Shown here one piece after another: positions 9,061-17,631 of a stretch of DNA of 64,000 nt. Origin of the DNA: Shewanella putrefaciens (GTDB taxonomy: Bacteria; Pseudomonadota; Gammaproteobacteria; Enterobacterales; Shewanellaceae). The notes below the pieces were generated by a model. The model was given only the letters and a program-made list of their open reading frames with translations, searched no databases and was not told the origin of the DNA. The translations under genes and the position numbers were made by a program. The stretch is taken from assembly GCF_016406325.1 (NCBI RefSeq), contig NZ_CP066370.1, forward strand, positions 1,240,001-1,304,000, read 5' to 3'. Within the stretch, counting starts at the first letter, position 1. Every line of letters starts with the position of its first letter.

Positions 9061-9549
9061 ATGAATGCTAAAAAAATCGTCAGAACCCTGCTGCTCAGTA
9101 TTGTTTGTTTAGGATTTGCGTTGGTGGGATATCAGCAATTTGGCGCTTCAGTATTTAATGCGTCAGAGAATATTGATGTCACTACCACTGTATCTCCTAA
9201 GTTAAAAGATGGACTAAATGTTTATTATTTTTATGGTAATCAACGCTGTACAACCTGCGTGCGGATGGAAAAGTTTACTCAAAAAACCTTGATGGAAAAT
9301 TTTCTTAAGGAAGTGCGCGATGGTGAGATGCAACTCAATCTGGTCAACGTCGACTTAGCTGAGAACCAACATTATATCGAGGATTATGAACTGATTTTTA
9401 GATCGGTTGTCATTTCAACCTCAAAGGATGGTGTTGAAACTGAGTGGCGTCGTTTAGATAAAATTTGGGAGCTGGCTAATAACGAGGTGGCTTTCCAACA
9501 ATATTTGACCGAAGAAATTGAAGCTATATTGGGTCAAACCCATGGATGA
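9061..9549 (+). CDS. ArsF-like exported thioredoxin-fold protein
   Basis: A 162-residue protein with an N-terminal signal anchor (residues about 6-26, TLLLSIVCLGFALVGYQQF). A thioredoxin-fold domain follows, with YYFYGNQRCTTCVRME giving a CxxC pair near residue 65. This matches proteins annotated as ArsF, a partner in arsenic(V)/nitroaromatic reduction systems linked to ArsG permeases. Its stop overlaps the start of the next gene by 8 bp (ATGGATGA), so translation is coupled. The redox domain should face the periplasm. Family assignment is from memory of motif and neighbours. Confidence 0.7.
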   Translation: MNAKKIVRTLLLSIVCLGFALVGYQQFGASVFNASENIDVTTTVSPKLKDGLNVYYFYGNQRCTTCVRMEKFTQKTLMENFLKEVRDGEMQLNLVNVDLAENQHYIEDYELIFRSVVISTSKDGVETEWRRLDKIWELANNEVAFQQYLTEEIEAILGQTHG

Positions 9550-10246
9550 GTGGGCAGTTATGCTGCTGTCCGCCTTTTGGTTTGGCATTCTAACCTCTAT
9601 CAGTCCGTGCCCATTAGCGACCAATGTGGCGGCGATTTCCTATATCAGTAAAGGGATACAATCGCCCTATCGGGTCGTGGGTACAGGGCTTGCCTACACG
9701 ATTGGGCGCATGCTCAGTTATTTGGTGCTCGGCGTCATATTAGTTGGTAGTTTGCTCTCGACCGTCACCTTATCCGTCACTCTTCAGAAATATATGAACC
9801 TATTATTAGGCCCTATTTTGATATTGGTAGGGATGTTTTTGCTGGAGTTACTGACATTACGCTTACCCGGTGATGGCGCCTTAATCGAAAAATTAAAGGC
9901 CAAAATCAACCCGCAGGGATATTTAGGGGCTTTGCTACTGGGCGTGTTATTTGCGTTGTCATTTTGTCCCACGTCGGCGGCACTCTTTTTCGGTTCGCTA
10001 TTGCCGCTCGCACTAGAAGCGCAATCGAGTATTGCACTGCCAGCGATTTATGGCTTAGCCACTGGGCTACCAGTTTTAGTCTTTGCGATCCTATTAGGTG
10101 TTAGCGCCCATCGCGTCGCGAAAGCCTATAACCATATATTGGCGTTCGAGCATTGGGCCAGAAAAATCACTGGTGTGGTATTTATCATTATTGGCAGCTA
10201 TTACGCTTGGGTTAATATTTTCGCGCCATTTCTGAGCCAGCGTTAA
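9542..10246 (+). CDS. ArsG/CcdA-like membrane permease
   Basis: About 234 residues from ATG 9542, with six hydrophobic segments typical of the DsbD/CcdA-like fold. The N-terminal ISPCPLATNVAAISY and mid-protein LSFCPTSAALFFGSLLP each place one cysteine in a membrane helix, as in CcdA electron conduits. Bacterial relatives beside ArsF are named ArsG, aromatic arsenical efflux permease. Two roles are possible: export of a trivalent arsenical, or transfer of electrons to the exported thioredoxin-like ArsF. The conserved cysteine pair favours a redox contribution. It is the last gene of the cluster. Confidence 0.72.
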   Translation: MDEWAVMLLSAFWFGILTSISPCPLATNVAAISYISKGIQSPYRVVGTGLAYTIGRMLSYLVLGVILVGSLLSTVTLSVTLQKYMNLLLGPILILVGMFLLELLTLRLPGDGALIEKLKAKINPQGYLGALLLGVLFALSFCPTSAALFFGSLLPLALEAQSSIALPAIYGLATGLPVLVFAILLGVSAHRVAKAYNHILAFEHWARKITGVVFIIIGSYYAWVNIFAPFLSQR

Positions 10247-11228
10247 GGGCGATAACAGTATTAAGTTCTTGCTACCTATTTTTGCTTGATAACCTCGAGC
10301 ATAGAATTGATTAATTCACTATGCCTCCCATCCTTATTTGAAGTGAAACTCACATTAAATTCACACTGTTACTCCAGTGACACACCATCTGTTTCTTTAA
10401 AATAAGTATCCTTGAGGGCTCGACGGTCGCATCTGCTGTATATGGCTAGATTTATAACAAGAATCGAATGTCGTGATCATAGGGTCAATGATGTTCCAGA
10501 CATCATACTGACATTCCCCATATCCCTGTCGGCCAGATCTGAGTAAGCGACCATGCCACATGCGGTCACTACCATACCAATACGAAATCGCGAGCTATGA
10601 GTGAGATCTTTAATTTAAAGTCAAAGCCTTGGGATCTCACCCCAGTTCGACAATGCCTGCCTCTCGTTCATAAGCGCGAGAATCATCGATTTTCATTCAC
10701 CCCGGCCTCTGCAAAAGCTTGCTTGCCATCTGATAGGCAGGATGCCTGAATACCGTGAAGTGCATTGATATACGTGAATGACCATACCGAGACTCACGCA
10801 TTTTTTATTAAATCAAAAGCTCTATTCGCCCTGTGGCAACTTTGAGGGGATTGTGTATTCCTTGGGCTCCGGTGTTATTGGTAAATGATTAAGGTATAAA
10901 AGTTATGCCTGCCGCTCTTTTTTCTTTTTGCCACAAGTGTCAGCATTTTCAAATTAACGGGTAGCAATCCTATTGTGATTTGTGTCTCTATTGTCTTAAG
11001 CACTACGGAATGGCTTACCAAAGCTGAAATGCGCCACTCTTTGGTAAATTAGTGAATGAATTAGCGCTATTTTGTGTCCATTTGCCATCCTGCAGCTTTT
11101 AATGACCCTCGTTAAAGTAACTTTTGCCAGTGCTGGTTGAAGGCAAACCAAAAGTGCATTATGTTTTTGATTTAAAATGGATGGCCTGATTTGCTATTGG
11201 TGAAATTTAAAACTAAGGAATAGTATAA
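10247..11228. other. 982-bp region without an intact gene; apparent decayed DNA
   Basis: No reading frame in either direction has a convincing start and length. The minus strand has an open frame of about 60 codons near 10395-10590 without a usable start. The right part holds the broken small zinc-ribbon frame listed separately. The promoter of the exonuclease-BRCT gene must lie in the last 100 bp. The rest looks like remnants of earlier genes or mobile DNA. Confidence 0.5.
10905..11102 (+). pseudogene. Possible remnant of a small zinc-ribbon protein
   Basis: One frame reads as a 65-codon protein with two in-frame stops (TAG 10962-10964 and TGA 11025-11027). It has paired cysteines CHKC and CDLC spaced as in a four-cysteine zinc ribbon, followed by LYCLKHYGMAYQS. 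The ATG has AAGG about 10 bp upstream. The cysteine pairs continuing across a stop in the same frame suggest a dead gene rather than chance, but the evidence is thin and I know no named homologue. Confidence 0.3.
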
Positions 11229-12122
11229 ATGGACAAAATGACAGCTGATTTTTTAGCTAAACACCCTTTTATCCCCATTCAATTTATCGCGTTAGATGCA
11301 GAAACAACAGGGCTTGAGGCTGGTATCGATAAAATTATCGAGATTGCTGCAATCAAATTTGATCTCTTATCTAACGACCATCCTGTATTTGAAGCATTGA
11401 TTAATCCCAATGTAAAAGTGTCGCGCAAGATCACCAGTATTACTGGGATCACTAATAAGATGTTAGTTGACCAAGAAACCTTTGCAGATTTAGCACAAGA
11501 CTTAAAGCAATTTATCGGTGATCTGCCAATAGTGGCCTACAACGCCAAGTTTGATAAAGGTTTTTTAGATGCTGAGTTCGCTAATGTTGGCATCCTACTG
11601 AATAACCACTACCACTGTGCATTGAATCTAGCAAAGGCCGCATTCAACTTACCTAATTACAAATTAACAACTGTTGCTGAGCACTGCGCAATAGCATTGG
11701 AAGATGCTCATAGGGCTAAAGCCGATGCGATTGCAGCTGGGCGGGTATTTATGTGTGCAGCTGTGACGTTAGGGCATATCAACGAAATCAAACCAAAAAC
11801 CGCTTTCACAAACCACAAAGGGGCTGATCATAAAGCCTATACGCCGAATGAGTTTGGCGAGCTTTATGGACAAACTATCGTCTTTACAGGTGAACTATCA
11901 ATGACTAGATCTGAAGCATTTGAAGCCGCAGCTGAACTAGGGCTTGAAATTAAATCAGGTGTATCTAAAAAGACAGATTATCTGGTTGTGGGCGAACAGG
12001 ATGAAAACCTAGTTGGCCCAAATGGCATATCAAGCAAACAGATGAAAGCGGAAGCGCTTATTGATGAAGGTTTTGACATTCAGATTTTAGATGAAGATCA
12101 GTTTATGGATTTGATCGCATAA
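11229..12122 (+). CDS. DEDDh exonuclease fused to a BRCT domain
   Basis: A 297-residue protein with two domains. Residues about 15-185 form a DnaQ-like 3'-5' exonuclease: FIALDAETTGL is motif Exo I, AYNAKFDKGFLDAEF is Exo II, and DAHRAKADA is Exo III of the DEDDh type. Residues about 215-297 form a BRCT domain (GQTIVFTGELSMTRSEAFE, then SGVSKKTDYLVVG), like that of NAD-dependent DNA ligase. It should trim DNA or RNA ends while the BRCT module recruits a partner or binds nicked DNA. It stands alone. Relatives of this fusion occur in many bacteria as DNA polymerase III epsilon-like proteins. Confidence 0.85.
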   Translation: MDKMTADFLAKHPFIPIQFIALDAETTGLEAGIDKIIEIAAIKFDLLSNDHPVFEALINPNVKVSRKITSITGITNKMLVDQETFADLAQDLKQFIGDLPIVAYNAKFDKGFLDAEFANVGILLNNHYHCALNLAKAAFNLPNYKLTTVAEHCAIALEDAHRAKADAIAAGRVFMCAAVTLGHINEIKPKTAFTNHKGADHKAYTPNEFGELYGQTIVFTGELSMTRSEAFEAAAELGLEIKSGVSKKTDYLVVGEQDENLVGPNGISSKQMKAEALIDEGFDIQILDEDQFMDLIA

Positions 12123-12370
12123 AAATAGCTGAAAATATGAACACCCATCCTTAATGGTACGGTAGTTAACCTCCTGAAAAAAGGCAGAACAGGCAGATCT
12201 CTTTTTGTTTTTAAGGACTCGCAAGCAGCACCAAACCATAGGATACGCCATCCCCCTGCGAAGTTGTCGAAATACTAAGATAAAAATGCCGTGGCTACAT
12301 CATGGATGATGGCTAAGGCGGGAGCACATGGATGTGCCATCTGAGTCGTTAGGCAATTTTTATTTGCGTG

Positions 12371-12826
12371 CTATTTTTTAACTCTCTGCCCATTAGCATC
12401 AATCACCACTTCACCGTCTTCCTTGGTAAAAGCGCCCAGTTGGGGCTTGGGTAAAATATCCAATACCTGTTCTGATGGACGGCACAGGCGCGTGCCTAAT
12501 GGTGTAACGACGATGGGGCGATTAATTAGGATCGGGTATTCGAGCATAAAATCGATTAATTCACTGTCGCTAAACTTATCTTCACTTAAGCCTAAGGCTG
12601 TATAAGGCTCGACATTTTGCCTAAGTAAACTGCGCACCGAAATGCCCATATCGGCAATCAGTTGTAGCAATGTTTGACGGTTCGGCGGGGTCTCAAGGTA
12701 GAGGATTATGATCGGCTCAATCCCAGTGTTGCGGATAAGACCTAAGGTATTGCGTGATGTGCCACAGGCGGGATTGTGATAAATCTTAATGCTGTTGTGT
12801 TTTTCAAGATGGTTGTCAGTAGCCAT
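12371..12826 (-). CDS. arsC: Arsenate reductase, glutaredoxin-dependent type
   Basis: A 151-residue ArsC of the plasmid R773 type. Catalytic cysteine lies in HNPACGTSRNTLGLI, and the arsenate-binding arginines lie in NRPIVVTPLGTRLCRP. It reduces arsenate to arsenite using glutathione and glutaredoxin in the cytoplasm. ATG 12826 is preferred over a TTG two codons upstream. It is the second gene after arsB, 80 bp downstream, with a hairpin between them, so the two form an operon. A mechanistically different ArsC is encoded 5 kb away on the other strand. Its glutathione dependence fits the nearby glutathione synthetase gene. Confidence 0.92.
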   Translation of the reverse strand: MATDNHLEKHNSIKIYHNPACGTSRNTLGLIRNTGIEPIIILYLETPPNRQTLLQLIADMGISVRSLLRQNVEPYTALGLSEDKFSDSELIDFMLEYPILINRPIVVTPLGTRLCRPSEQVLDILPKPQLGAFTKEDGEVVIDANGQRVKK

Positions 12827-12863
12827 AAACAAGTCTCTGATAAATAATCGCTTATAAATTGAT

Positions 12864-12899
12864 CCATAGGCACTAAATGGATGATTTGAGTGCCTATGG
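12864..12899 (-). promoter_or_regulatory. Intercistronic hairpin between arsB and arsC
   Basis: A perfect 11-bp inverted repeat (CCATAGGCACT / AGTGCCTATGG) with a 14-nt loop immediately follows the arsB stop. There is no T tract, so it is more likely an mRNA-stabilising or partial-attenuation element than a full terminator. Confidence 0.55.
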
Positions 12900-12906
12900 G
12901 CATAGA

Positions 12907-14190
12907 TTAGAGGGAGAGGCGCAGTGCCAGTGCCGCTAGGGTGACAAATAGCACAGGTAGCGTCATCACTATGCCGACGCGGAAATAATAACCCCAGGTA
13001 ATATTAATATTTTTCTGCGCCAGTACATGCAGCCATAACAGGGTTGCTAAACTGCCGATGGGGGTGATTTTTGGCCCCAAATCGCTACCAATCACGTTGG
13101 CGTAAATCATGGCTTCTTTAATCACGCCAGTTGCATTGCTACCGTCTATCGACAGGGCACCAATTAACACTGTGGGCATGTTGTTCATCATGGACGATAA
13201 AAAGGCGACCAAGAAGCCTGTGCCCATAGTGGCGGCCCAAAGCCCTTGTTCTGCCAAATAATTCAATACATTAGAGAGATAATCGGTTAAGCCTGCGTTA
13301 CGAAGACCATAAACCACCAGATACATGCCGAGTGAAAAGATCACTATCTGCCATGGCGCGCCGCGAAGTACCTTAGTGGTATCTATGGCATGGCCTTTTT
13401 TCGCGACAACAAACAGGATCAGTGCACCCACAGCAGCCACTAAACTCACGGGCACACCGAGCGGTTCTAAGCCAAAAAAGCCCACTAAGAGTAAGACTAA
13501 TACGCCCCAACCGGTTTTAAAGGTGTTGAGGTCGCGAATGGCGGCCTTAGGTTCGCGTAGTTTTTGCAAGTCGTAGGTCGCGGGAATATCTTTGCGGAAA
13601 AACAGATGCAACATGACTAAGGTGGCACTAATAGCCGCAATATCGACGGGCACCATCACAGAGGCGTATTCGTTAAAACCTATGTTGAAGAAGTCTGCCG
13701 AAACAATATTGACTAGGTTAGAGACAATTAACGGCAAACTCGCGGTATCGGCAATAAACCCCGCCGCCATCACAAAGGCTAAGGTCGCTCCGGCGTTAAA
13801 GCCCAGTGCCAATAGCATAGCAATGACAATCGGGGTGAGGATCAGCGCCGCACCATCGTTAGCGAATAAGGCAGCAACAGTAGCGCCGAGTAACACTATG
13901 TAAGTAAAGAGTAAACGGCCACGACCTTTGCCCCAACGGGCCACATGCAGCGCGGCCCATTCGAAAAATCCCGACTCATCTAATAATAAACTGATGATGA
14001 TCACGGCAATAAAGGTGGCGGTCGCATTCCAGACAATATTCCATACCACAGGAATATCCCCTAAGTGCACCACACCGAGCAGTAAGGCTAAGACGGCGCC
14101 AAAGGTGGCACTCCAACCTATGCCTAATCCTTTAGGCTGCCAAATTACTAACACGATGGTGAGAACAAAAATTGCCCCAGCTAACCACAT
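12907..14190 (-). CDS. arsB: Arsenite efflux permease ArsB
   Basis: A 427-residue, roughly 12-helix membrane protein matching the length of E. coli ArsB (429). Characteristic stretches are the N-terminal [35 protein letters not shown] and the C-terminal half [15 protein letters not shown] with [20 protein letters not shown]. It exports arsenite/antimonite by proton antiport, alone or with an ArsA ATPase; no arsA is visible in this window. AAGGAG lies 5 bp before the ATG. It heads the minus-strand arsBC unit with a palindromic operator about 100 bp upstream. Confidence 0.95.
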   Translation of the reverse strand: MWLAGAIFVLTIVLVIWQPKGLGIGWSATFGAVLALLLGVVHLGDIPVVWNIVWNATATFIAVIIISLLLDESGFFEWAALHVARWGKGRGRLLFTYIVLLGATVAALFANDGAALILTPIVIAMLLALGFNAGATLAFVMAAGFIADTASLPLIVSNLVNIVSADFFNIGFNEYASVMVPVDIAAISATLVMLHLFFRKDIPATYDLQKLREPKAAIRDLNTFKTGWGVLVLLLVGFFGLEPLGVPVSLVAAVGALILFVVAKKGHAIDTTKVLRGAPWQIVIFSLGMYLVVYGLRNAGLTDYLSNVLNYLAEQGLWAATMGTGFLVAFLSSMMNNMPTVLIGALSIDGSNATGVIKEAMIYANVIGSDLGPKITPIGSLATLLWLHVLAQKNINITWGYYFRVGIVMTLPVLFVTLAALALRLSL

Positions 14191-14292
14191 ACAAGCTCCT
14201 TAAAGGGCAGCAACTGTCTACCCGTAACCATAAAATAATGCCCATAAGGATACATTGGTGCTGTTATACCCGTGGGCTTGAATGAACTATCT

Positions 14293-14312
14293 ATATATGA
14301 ATATTCGTATAT
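14293..14312. promoter_or_regulatory. Palindromic ars operator upstream of arsB
   Basis: ATATATGAATATTCGTATAT is palindromic at 18 of 20 positions. It sits in the gap upstream of arsB. Its core ATATGA-N4-TCGTAT matches the sites upstream of the second arsC, the second permease and the small exported protein gene. Confidence 0.6.
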
Positions 14313-14392
14313 GTTATCTTGGAAAAATTCAGAGTCAAACAACAACTAGAAGTTTGTCGCCCAAATAGAGAATAAACGTGACTGACAGTGCC

Positions 14393-15820
14393 TTAATCAC
14401 TAAACATCAAAGAATCTAATACCCCTTGGCCACTATGGACACCACCTTCAGTCACCATGGCAGATTTGCTGCGAATTAAATAGCCCGAATAGCTGGGGCT
14501 ATGATCGGATCTATTCTCCATCGCGGGCTCGCCATCAATGTGGACGGTGAACATGCCGATTTCAGGGATCATGTCATCTATGGCTTGTATCTCCCCGTTA
14601 CGCACGACTAAGGTTTGGGTAGTTCTGGGTCTTGGTTTTAAACGGCGCATCAGCGACCATGCTTGATATTGCGTAGGCTGAAGCTCGGTTAATTTACGTG
14701 AAATATCAGTACCAAACAGGCAATGACCACCCCCTTCTCCTTGATTTTTTAGCACCCAAGTATCGATTGGGGAGTCGGCAACTAACTTGATGCTTTCTGC
14801 GGTGACAGGGCGCATCTCACCGAGAAGAGATTTGACGATTTGGGCTTCTTGCAATGTTAAGCCAAACTGAGTCAACGACATTTCATCCATCGATGAGAGC
14901 AACATTTGCATTCGTTTACTGGTCGCCAGTTGTTGGCCTATGGTGGCATTTAGGGCAACGCGATGTTGTTCTATCAATACACGGATCCCCATCAAGGCGT
15001 GGCAATCTTTGTTGCCGTCGATATCAGAGAATTCATAATCTGCATATTGATAGCCTGCTCGCAGATAAACTGTATCAATGGTGCCAATGCCTTCGAGTAT
15101 CAGTCTATGTTGTTCTCCTGTGGTAACTTGTTCTTGTAGTGCACTAAAAGTTCTGCGAATAGTTTGTATCCCTCGTTGTTGCAACGCAAGCTCGAGTAAA
15201 TGTTGGTCAAATACATTGTCTTCATTTTCTTGCACTATCATCAAAAATCTTGCTGGCCCCGCGTCCTGGAATTCTTGTTTTATTTTAAAGGTTGCTTTAG
15301 CTATGCCTGCGGATAATTGCTCAATAGCATGATTATCAACCAGCTCTCCCATAGGCAGTTGATGCCATTGCTGCAAGTAATGGTGCAATTGGTGGACTCT
15401 TTGACCAAACGGACCCATGCCTGCGGCTATACCATTAAATTCTACTAGTTTTGGTCCTAAGTCCTTATCGTCCATAAAGTCGCTACGCATAATCAGCAAC
15501 GGCATTCTCTGTACTGAGGACTGAGTATCATGGAGTTGTTGATGCATATTGAGCAAGGCGGCAAAAAAAGGCTCACTTACTGTGATAGGTTGAATTGCAT
15601 CAATTAAAAAAGCATGTTCTTCAGATAGATAGTGAATAAGTTTGCCGAGCAGATGCACCGAGTTTTTTAAGTATTGATAATGGGTTCGGCTGATTAAACT
15701 CGGTGTTAAAGTAAAGGGGGCATGGCGGGCAGAATAGGGGGATTGTTTAAACGCCATACCATGGGTTAGCGCCCATTCTATAGCGTCATCTTTGGCTTTT
15801 AGACTAGTTTGTGAGTTCAT
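14393..15820 (-). CDS. Eukaryotic-type glutathione synthetase
   Basis: A 475-residue protein of the length of animal glutathione synthetase and unrelated in sequence to the roughly 315-residue bacterial GshB. Motifs in order are MRSDFMDDKD and LVEFNGIAAGMGPFG (compare EINTIAASFGGL in eukaryotes), YADYEFS, then the substrate region ATIGQQLATSKRMQ. The ATP-grasp glycine-rich loop is VLKNQGEGGGHCLFG. The end is GYLIRSKSAMVTEGGVHSG, which parallels the eukaryotic GHLLRTK...GGVAAG lid. It should join gamma-glutamylcysteine and glycine. It lies inside the arsenic locus between arsBC and a DUF318 permease on the same strand, suggesting local glutathione supply. Substrate could be a glutathione analogue. 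Confidence 0.8.
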   Translation of the reverse strand: MNSQTSLKAKDDAIEWALTHGMAFKQSPYSARHAPFTLTPSLISRTHYQYLKNSVHLLGKLIHYLSEEHAFLIDAIQPITVSEPFFAALLNMHQQLHDTQSSVQRMPLLIMRSDFMDDKDLGPKLVEFNGIAAGMGPFGQRVHQLHHYLQQWHQLPMGELVDNHAIEQLSAGIAKATFKIKQEFQDAGPARFLMIVQENEDNVFDQHLLELALQQRGIQTIRRTFSALQEQVTTGEQHRLILEGIGTIDTVYLRAGYQYADYEFSDIDGNKDCHALMGIRVLIEQHRVALNATIGQQLATSKRMQMLLSSMDEMSLTQFGLTLQEAQIVKSLLGEMRPVTAESIKLVADSPIDTWVLKNQGEGGGHCLFGTDISRKLTELQPTQYQAWSLMRRLKPRPRTTQTLVVRNGEIQAIDDMIPEIGMFTVHIDGEPAMENRSDHSPSYSGYLIRSKSAMVTEGGVHSGQGVLDSLMFSD

Positions 15821-15996
15821 TATGCTTCTCTTAAGCGAGCCGAGTTTCTTGCGAATAACAGTAAGTTGTTTGTTAGACGGCTTAGTTTTAGTTGCTTTAG
15901 TTTTAAATTATGTAGTTTAGGGGGTAGACGCCTCTGGGCCGCTACTCTAATGGCATACAATAAGTCACACTTCGAGCTAGATCATGATTTTGTTTG

Positions 15997-16995
15997 TTAG
16001 CTAAATACATAGCTATAAAGAAACCCAGAGCCGATGGCCATACCTAAAATGACTGCGAGGAAAGCGGCAATCATCTGATTTTTAAAAATCGCTTTCAGTA
16101 GGATCACTTCGGTCAGGCTGGCCCCCGCACTGCCGATAATTAATGCCATCACAGAGCCCATCGCCATGCCTTTTTGGATTAACGCCGCACTGAGAGGGAT
16201 AACCGCTTCCGCTCGAATATAGAGTGGGATCCCAATTAACGCAGCAGCAGGAATTGCATACCATTTTGCTTCACCTGCATAGTGAACAATAAAATCTGTA
16301 GGGATAAAGCCATAGATTAATGAACCGAGTAAAACACCCACAAAAAGATAGGGCAGTACTTTTTTGAAATCATTCCAAGTTGATTGCCAGATCCGTAACC
16401 AACGACTTTTTGATTGTGGTAGTGAATTTATCGGGGTATTGCAGCATGAGGAGGTGACGGGGGCTGGTTTTGTGTAGCAGCAAGAAGAGATAACGGGCGC
16501 AGGGTCAGTGTTACAGCAAGGTACGATCACATCGCTTTGTTCATAGGCTTCCTCACGAACATACTTTTCAAATCCTAGTTTTTCAAGTGCAAAACCAGCT
16601 ATTACAGACACACCCATTGCGATGACAAAATAAAATAATGCCACTTTAAATCCAAAGGTGACGACAAATAACCCGATAATAATCGGATTGAGTAATGGGC
16701 TAGCAAATAGAAATACCATCATAGGGCCGAAACCTGCACGTGCCCTAAGTAGACCTTTTAAGAACGGAATAGTGGAGCAAGAACAAAATGGGGTAATAGA
16801 CCCAAGTAGCGCAGCCACCACATAACCTTTTCCATTGCGCGAGCTTAGTAGCGCTTGTATTTTTTGCGGGGTGATAAAGGCTTGTAGAATGCCCACTAGA
16901 TAACTTATGGCTAGAAATAGTAGCGTAAGTTCAACGGCAAGAAAAACGAACATGCTTGCCGTTTCTTTCAGCATGGCTAGGGTTTCAGGATTCAT
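15997..16995 (-). CDS. DUF318/ArsP-like permease with cysteine-pair-rich loop
   Basis: A 332-residue membrane permease from ATG 16995, which has AGAGG about 8 bp upstream; an ATG at 17061 opens the same frame but lacks this and would cover operator DNA. The signature GSITPFCSCSTIPFLKGLLRA and a second-half repeat with IPLYIRAEAVIPLSAAL place it in the DUF318/ArsP family, known for efflux of trivalent organoarsenicals. The central cytoplasmic loop (about residues 165-205) has three repeats of a CC(N/Y)T motif spaced 13 residues apart (PCCNT, SCCYT, SCCNT), probable soft-metal ligands. It is divergent from arsR at 17217. Confidence 0.8.
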   Translation of the reverse strand: MNPETLAMLKETASMFVFLAVELTLLFLAISYLVGILQAFITPQKIQALLSSRNGKGYVVAALLGSITPFCSCSTIPFLKGLLRARAGFGPMMVFLFASPLLNPIIIGLFVVTFGFKVALFYFVIAMGVSVIAGFALEKLGFEKYVREEAYEQSDVIVPCCNTDPAPVISSCCYTKPAPVTSSCCNTPINSLPQSKSRWLRIWQSTWNDFKKVLPYLFVGVLLGSLIYGFIPTDFIVHYAGEAKWYAIPAAALIGIPLYIRAEAVIPLSAALIQKGMAMGSVMALIIGSAGASLTEVILLKAIFKNQMIAAFLAVILGMAIGSGFLYSYVFS

Positions 16996-17017
16996 TTTTA
17001 CCTCTGTGGTATTTAGT

Positions 17018-17087
17018 TTCGAATATTCCAGAACAATAGTGTCCAAGTGAGATGTTTTCAATACTTAATTTCTGGAATTATGGAAAT
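17018..17087. promoter_or_regulatory. Two operator-like repeats before the DUF318 permease
   Basis: The minus strand at 17034-17018 reads GTTCTGGAATATTCGAA and the plus strand at 17070-17087 reads TTCTGGAATTATGGAAAT. A third copy, TTCTGGTATTATCGAATT, lies at 17178-17195 near arsR. The consensus is TTCTGGWATWATCGAAWT. All three are in the divergent promoter region of the permease and arsR. Confidence 0.5.
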
Positions 17088-17177
17088 ATTTGGGTATGCA
17101 GTGTTGATGTGTAAATACAACTCCTAGCCTAGATTGCTTGCATGCTATTTATGTTGATGTCGCGTGGGTATAGATAT

Positions 17178-17195
17178 TTCTGGTATTATCGAATT
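17178..17195. promoter_or_regulatory. Operator-like repeat 22 bp before arsR
   Basis: TTCTGGTATTATCGAATT is the third copy of the repeat found at 17018-17034 and 17070-17087. Its position close to the arsR start is suited to autorepression. Confidence 0.5.
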
Positions 17196-17216
17196 ACTTA
17201 ATAAGATGAGGCCAAT

Positions 17217-17534
17217 ATGAACATAGCCGATATGAATGTAGCTGATATGAATGTAAAGAATGCAGCTAAGGTATTAAAAGAGTTGGGTCATCCGACACGC
17301 CTCGCCCTGTTCCGGTTATTGGTCAAGGGTGGCTATACTGGTGTTGCTGTCGGTCAACTACAGGAAGCATTACAGATCCCGGGCTCGACACTCTCACACC
17401 ATATTAGCGCCCTGATGTCGGCGGGAATTATCTCCCAGCGGCGTGAAGGAAGGGTGTTGTACTGCGTGCCTGATTATGAGTTATTGCAAGGGTTAGTGCA
17501 TTTTTTACAGGATCAATGTTGTAGTGGCCAGTGA
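17217..17534 (+). CDS. arsR: ArsR family regulator with C-terminal cysteine pair
   Basis: A 105-residue winged-helix regulator. KELGHPTRLALFRLLVKGGYTGVAV opens the domain and lacks the CVC pair of classical ArsR. The recognition helix is GSTLSHHISALMSAGII and the wing REGRVLYCVPDY. A C-terminal QCCSGQ could supply arsenite ligands, as in ArsR variants that moved their metal site. The N terminus contains a short duplication (ADMNVADMNV, 15-bp repeats), and several ATGs could start translation; the first has TGAGG about 7 bp upstream. It is divergent from the DUF318 permease, with three similar operator-like repeats between or around their starts. Confidence 0.85.
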   Translation: MNIADMNVADMNVKNAAKVLKELGHPTRLALFRLLVKGGYTGVAVGQLQEALQIPGSTLSHHISALMSAGIISQRREGRVLYCVPDYELLQGLVHFLQDQCCSGQ

Positions 17535-17581
17535 AGCATTGTATTAAATACTCATACATCCTTTTATATGGATATTTACAC

Positions 17582-17597
17582 ATATGATAAATCATAT
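17582..17597. promoter_or_regulatory. Palindromic operator before thioredoxin-type arsC
   Basis: ATATGATAAATCATAT has perfect 7-bp arms and ends 34 bp before the arsC start. It shares the ATATGA-N4-TCATAT core with the site upstream of arsB. Confidence 0.6.
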
Positions 17598-17631
17598 ATA
17601 GTGTTGATATCTTTTATCAGGACCCATTCCC

